From Streptomyces uncialis (lineage in GTDB: Bacteria > Actinomycetota > Actinomycetes > Streptomycetales > Streptomycetaceae), in NCBI RefSeq assembly GCF_036250755.1, contig NZ_CP109583.1, forward strand, positions 7,620,001 to 7,684,000: 64,000 nucleotides of DNA. The letters are read 5' to 3'. Each line of letters opens with the position of its first letter. Positions within the stretch are counted from its first letter, which is position 1. This document shows, one piece after another, positions 60,827-64,000 of the stretch. The position numbers were made by a program, and so were the translations under genes. The notes under the pieces are model-generated. The model saw nothing but the letters and a program-made list of their open reading frames with translations, ran no database searches and was not told where the DNA came from.

Positions 60827-61744
60827 GTGTCCAGCACCCCTGTCAGCACCGACCAGACCGTCCCCGCCACGGGCACCGCGCGCGTCAAGCGCGGTATGGC
60901 GGAGCAGCTCAAGGGCGGCGTGATCATGGACGTCGTCACCCCCGAACAGGCGAAGATCGCCGAGGACGCGGGCGCGGTCGCCGTCATGGCCCTGGAGCGG
61001 GTCCCCGCCGACATCCGCAAGGACGGCGGGGTGGCCCGGATGTCCGACCCGGACATGATCGAGGGCATCATCGCGGCCGTCTCCATCCCCGTGATGGCGA
61101 AGTCCCGGATCGGCCACTTCGTGGAGGCCCAGGTGCTCCAGGCCCTCGGCGTCGACTACATCGACGAGTCCGAGGTGCTGACCCCCGCCGACGAGGTCAA
61201 CCACTCCGACAAGTTCGCCTTCACCACCCCGTTCGTCTGCGGTGCGACCAACCTGGGCGAGGCGCTGCGCCGGATCGCCGAGGGCGCCGCCATGATCCGC
61301 TCCAAGGGCGAGGCCGGCACCGGCAACGTCGTCGAGGCGGTCCGGCATCTGCGGCAGATCAAGAACGAGATCGCCCGGCTGCGCGGCTACGACAACAACG
61401 AGCTGTACGCCGCCGCCAAGGATCTGCGCGCCCCCTACGAGCTGGTCAAGGAGGTCGCCGAGCTCGGCAAGCTGCCCGTGGTGCTGTTCTCCGCCGGTGG
61501 GGTCGCGACCCCCGCCGACGCCGCGCTGATGCGTCAGCTCGGGGCCGAGGGCGTCTTCGTCGGTTCCGGCATCTTCAAGTCCGGCGACCCGGCCAAGCGC
61601 GCCGCGGCGATCGTCCGCGCGACCACCTTCTTCGACGACCCGAAGGTCATCGCGGACGCCTCCCGTGATCTGGGCGAGGCCATGGTCGGCATCAACTGCG
61701 ACACGCTGCCCGAGTCCGAGCGGTACGCCAACCGCGGCTGGTGA
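60827..61744 (+). CDS. pdxS: pyridoxal 5'-phosphate synthase lyase subunit PdxS
   Basis: 305 residues, (beta/alpha)8 barrel. It builds PLP from ribose 5-phosphate, glyceraldehyde 3-phosphate and ammonia supplied by PdxT. Landmarks: [44 protein letters not shown]-type block [54 protein letters not shown]. Full family length. GTG start. pdxT begins 49 bases downstream, so the complex subunits are co-expressed. Confidence 0.96.
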   Translation: MSSTPVSTDQTVPATGTARVKRGMAEQLKGGVIMDVVTPEQAKIAEDAGAVAVMALERVPADIRKDGGVARMSDPDMIEGIIAAVSIPVMAKSRIGHFVEAQVLQALGVDYIDESEVLTPADEVNHSDKFAFTTPFVCGATNLGEALRRIAEGAAMIRSKGEAGTGNVVEAVRHLRQIKNEIARLRGYDNNELYAAAKDLRAPYELVKEVAELGKLPVVLFSAGGVATPADAALMRQLGAEGVFVGSGIFKSGDPAKRAAAIVRATTFFDDPKVIADASRDLGEAMVGINCDTLPESERYANRGW

Positions 61745-61793
61745 GCGTCCCCGTACCGTCCCCACCGAGCAGCGAGGCACAGGTCAGCAGGAC

Positions 61794-62441
61794 ATGACGA
61801 GCCCGTCCACGACGATCACGACGGCCCCGGGAGCGGTACCCGGGGCCGGGGCGCCGGTCATCGGCGTCCTCGCCCTCCAGGGCGACGTACGGGAGCATCT
61901 GACCGCCCTGGCCGCGGCGGGGGTGACGGCGAGGACGGTCCGCCGTCCGGAGGAACTGGCCGCGGTCGACGCCCTGGTCGTCCCGGGCGGCGAGTCCACC
62001 ACCATCTCCAAACTCGCGGTCCTCTTCGGCATGATGGAACCGCTGCGCGCGCGGGTGCGCGACGGGATGCCCGTGTACGGCACCTGCGCGGGCATGATCA
62101 TGCTGGCAGGCAGGATCCTCGACCCGCGTTCGGGCCAGGAGACCTTCGGCGGTATCGACATGACCGTGCGCCGTAACGCCTTCGGGCGGCAGAACGAGTC
62201 GTTCGAGGCCGCGGTCGCCGTCAAGGGCGTGCCCGGGGAGCCCGTGGAGGGTGTCTTCATCCGCGCTCCCTGGGTGGAGTCCGTCGGGGCGGGCGCCGAG
62301 GTGCTGGCCGAGCACGGCGGGCACATCGTCGCCGTGCGCCAGGGCAACGTCCTGGCCACGTCGTTCCATCCGGAGCTGACGGGCGATCACCGGGTGCACG
62401 CCCTCTTCGTCGCGATGGCGACGGCCGCCGTCACCCGCTGA
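61794..62441 (+). CDS. pdxT: pyridoxal 5'-phosphate synthase glutaminase subunit PdxT
   Basis: 215 residues, class I glutamine amidotransferase. [25 protein letters not shown], the nucleophile in [10 protein letters not shown] (about 104), and the catalytic His/Glu in SFHPELTGD. It releases ammonia from glutamine and channels it to PdxS. ATG in AGGACATG context; an N-terminal Thr/Pro/Gly extension of about 20 residues precedes the conserved start. Confidence 0.95.
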   Translation: MTSPSTTITTAPGAVPGAGAPVIGVLALQGDVREHLTALAAAGVTARTVRRPEELAAVDALVVPGGESTTISKLAVLFGMMEPLRARVRDGMPVYGTCAGMIMLAGRILDPRSGQETFGGIDMTVRRNAFGRQNESFEAAVAVKGVPGEPVEGVFIRAPWVESVGAGAEVLAEHGGHIVAVRQGNVLATSFHPELTGDHRVHALFVAMATAAVTR

Positions 62442-62446
62442 CGGCC

Positions 62447-62479
62447 GCACCGGGGCACCCGACGCGGTGCGCCCGGTGC
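62447..62479 (+). terminator. terminator after pdxT
   Basis: Stem GCACCGGGGCACC / GGTGCGCCCGGTGC (one bulge) shortly after the pdxT stop, no U tract. Confidence 0.45.
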
Positions 62480-62556
62480 GCGAGATACGGGCGGCGCGAT
62501 CCTTGTAGGATCGCTGGCGTTCGTACGGAGATGGGTTACGCGAAGGAGACAGGCAG

Positions 62557-63309
62557 ATGTCCGGCCACTCTAAATGGGCCACGACGAAGCACAAGAAGGC
62601 CGTGATCGACGCCAAACGCGGCAAGCTCTTCGCGAAGCTGATCAAGAACGTCGAGGTCGCCGCCCGGATGGGCGGTGTCGACCTCGAAGGCAACCCGACG
62701 CTGTACGACGCCGTGCAGAAGGCCAAGAAGCAGTCGGTGCCCAACAAGAACATCGACTCCGCGATCAAGCGCGGTGGTGGCCTTGAGGCCGGTGGCGCCG
62801 ACTACGAGACGATCATGTACGAGGGCTACGGCCCCAACGGTGTCGCGGTCCTCATCGAGTGCCTCACCGACAACCGCAACCGCGCCGCCTCGGACGTGCG
62901 CGTGGCGATGACCCGCAACGGCGGCTCCATGGCCGACCCGGGCTCGGTGTCGTACCTGTTCCACCGCAAGGGCGTCGTCCTGGTGCCCAAGGGCGAGCTC
63001 AGCGAGGACGATGTGCTCGGAGCCGTCCTCGACGCGGGCGCCGAGGAGGTCAACGACCTCGGTGAGTCCTTCGAGGTGCTCAGCGAGGCGTCCGACATGG
63101 TCGCGGTGCGCACCGCCCTCCAGGACGCGGGCATCGACTACGACTCCGCCGAGGCCAACTTCGTCCCGACCATGCAGGTCGAGCTGGACGAGGAGGGCGC
63201 GCGGAAGATCTTCAAGCTGATCGACGCCCTGGAGGACAGCGACGACGTGCAGAACGTCTTCGCCAACTTCGACGTCCCCGACGACGTGATGGAGAAGGTC
63301 GACGCCTGA
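62557..63309 (+). CDS. yebC: YebC/PmpR family protein (DNA-binding or translation factor)
   Basis: 250 residues, full family length. N-terminus [20 protein letters not shown], then [43 protein letters not shown], and the DEDDxxx-type acidic end. Family members were named transcriptional regulators; recent work attributes resolution of ribosome stalls at proline stretches. AAGGAGACAG before ATG is a strong ribosome site. A short palindrome GCGATCC-TTGTA-GGATCGC (62496-62514), which includes a TAGGAT -10-like box, lies upstream. Confidence 0.94.
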   Translation: MSGHSKWATTKHKKAVIDAKRGKLFAKLIKNVEVAARMGGVDLEGNPTLYDAVQKAKKQSVPNKNIDSAIKRGGGLEAGGADYETIMYEGYGPNGVAVLIECLTDNRNRAASDVRVAMTRNGGSMADPGSVSYLFHRKGVVLVPKGELSEDDVLGAVLDAGAEEVNDLGESFEVLSEASDMVAVRTALQDAGIDYDSAEANFVPTMQVELDEEGARKIFKLIDALEDSDDVQNVFANFDVPDDVMEKVDA

Positions 63310-63329
63310 CGCGCCGGACCCACCCGCGG

Positions 63330-63365
63330 GACGGGCCGCCGGGGAGCCCTCCCCGCCGGCCCGTC
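63330..63365 (+). terminator. terminator after yebC
   Basis: 16-bp stem (GACGGGCCGCCGGGGA / TCCCCGCCGGCCCGTC, one mismatch) with loop GCCC; no U tract. Confidence 0.5.
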
Positions 63366-63436
63366 CGTGCGTCGGCCCCGATTGTCGGTGGGAGCCGATA
63401 GCCTGCGTGAACAGGTGAGCGAAGGGAGCGGTCGGG

Positions 63437-63982
63437 GTGCGTGTACTGGGGGTGGACCCCGGGCTGACCCGCTGCGGGGTCGGGGTGGTCGAGGGCGTCG
63501 CGGGGCGGCAGCTCACCATGATCGGCGTCGGAGTGGTGCGGACGCCCGCCGACGCCGAGCTGGGGCAGCGGCTCGTCGCCATCGAGCAGGGCATCGAGCG
63601 CTGGCTGGACGAGCACGACCCGCAGTACGTCGCCGTGGAGCGCGTCTTCAGCCAGCACAACGTCACCACGGTGATGGGCACCGCCCAGGCCAGCGCCGTC
63701 GCGATGCTCTGCGCCGCCCGCCGCGGGCTGCCCGTCGCCCTGCACACCCCCAGCGAGGTCAAGGCCGCCGTCACCGGCAGCGGCCGGGCCGACAAGGCGC
63801 AGGTGGGCGCGATGGTCACCCGGCTGCTGCGGCTCGACGCCCCGCCCCGCCCCGCCGACGCGGCCGACGCCCTCGCCCTCGCCATCTGCCACATCTGGCG
63901 CGGCCCCGCGGTCAACCGCCTCCAGCAGGCGCACGACGAGGCCCGCCGTGCCCGCCCCCTCGCCCGGAAGGTCACCCGATGA
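63437..63982 (+). CDS. ruvC: Holliday junction endonuclease RuvC
   Basis: 181 residues, RNase H fold. The four acidic catalytic residues lie in [12 protein letters not shown] (Asp7), [11 protein letters not shown] (Glu), the block [14 protein letters not shown], and [14 protein letters not shown] (Asp). It resolves Holliday junctions by symmetric cuts. GTG start with AAGGGAGCGG upstream. Its stop overlaps the ruvA ATG (63979-63982). Confidence 0.96.
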   Translation: MRVLGVDPGLTRCGVGVVEGVAGRQLTMIGVGVVRTPADAELGQRLVAIEQGIERWLDEHDPQYVAVERVFSQHNVTTVMGTAQASAVAMLCAARRGLPVALHTPSEVKAAVTGSGRADKAQVGAMVTRLLRLDAPPRPADAADALALAICHIWRGPAVNRLQQAHDEARRARPLARKVTR

Positions 63983-64000
63983 TCGCCTTCGTCAGCGGAC
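63979..64000 (+). CDS. ruvA: RuvA, N-terminal codons only
   Basis: The last 22 bases read MIAFVSG, which is the start of RuvA (Holliday junction binding subunit). The ATGA overlap with ruvC and the universal ruvC-ruvA order support the call. The gene is cut by the window end. Confidence 0.85.

Overview
The window is about 73% G+C, with codons ending almost always in G or C, many GTG starts, and a complete ssgB sporulation gene. It is chromosomal DNA of a Streptomyces or a very close relative. From memory, the order ssgB - thrS - HIT - pgsA - patA - pimA - pdxS - pdxT - yebC - ruvC - ruvA matches the SCO15xx neighbourhood of S. coelicolor. No rRNA, insertion sequence, prophage or CRISPR array was seen.

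Region 1 (1-14185) is accessory. It starts with a CPA-type cation/proton antiporter gene whose codons 6 and 7 are both TTA, the only in-frame TTA codons I found in the window. Next come a membrane-anchored protein and two P-loop ATPases of unknown function (the first with a low-G+C 3' half). A convergent unknown gene follows, then a locus resembling the FxS cyclophane-RiPP systems. That locus has a large ParA-like/TIR-like/NB-ARC/TPR protein (FxsT-like), a 72-residue candidate precursor with an unusual C-terminus, a divergent radical SAM/SPASM maturase (FxsB-like), and a translationally coupled HExxH protein split over two reading frames. This is the least ordinary part of the window.

Region 2 (14186-33806) is core metabolism: a 139-bp repeat array, a PlsC-type acyltransferase, a secreted glycerophosphodiesterase, a sigma-like protein with an acetyltransferase, two small membrane proteins, and a methionine ABC importer (metN-metI-metQ-metQ). 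The importer is preceded by a short Cys/Met-rich leader peptide and a cluster of TGTCC half-sites. Another acetyltransferase follows, then a cobalamin/siroheme group: cobL, a giant BluB-CobT fusion with a ~1,100-residue disordered N-terminus, and a CysG-type SUMT. A SpoU rRNA/tRNA methylase ends the region.

Region 3 (33807-51289) has a second array of the same 139-bp repeat, a Ser/Thr kinase, small membrane proteins, an APH-fold kinase and a zinc-ribbon protein. A minus-strand tRNA operon follows (Gly, Cys, three Val-GAC), then pabB and pabC, a double GNAT protein, a DsbA-like protein, a CGNR regulator, ssgB, and two identical tRNA-Val(CAC) genes flanking a large polytopic membrane protein and an SRPBCC protein. 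A DEDDh exonuclease ends the region.

Region 4 (51290-64000) is conserved housekeeping: thrS, a HIT hydrolase, the phosphatidylinositol-mannoside module pgsA-patA-pimA, a LemA-like protein, the PLP synthase pair pdxS-pdxT, yebC, ruvC and the first codons of ruvA. The pgsA-pimA block and its divergent membrane-protein neighbour lie between 161-bp inverted repeats (about 93% identical by eye), which are embedded in clusters of the same short repeat family seen near 14.4 and 34 kb.
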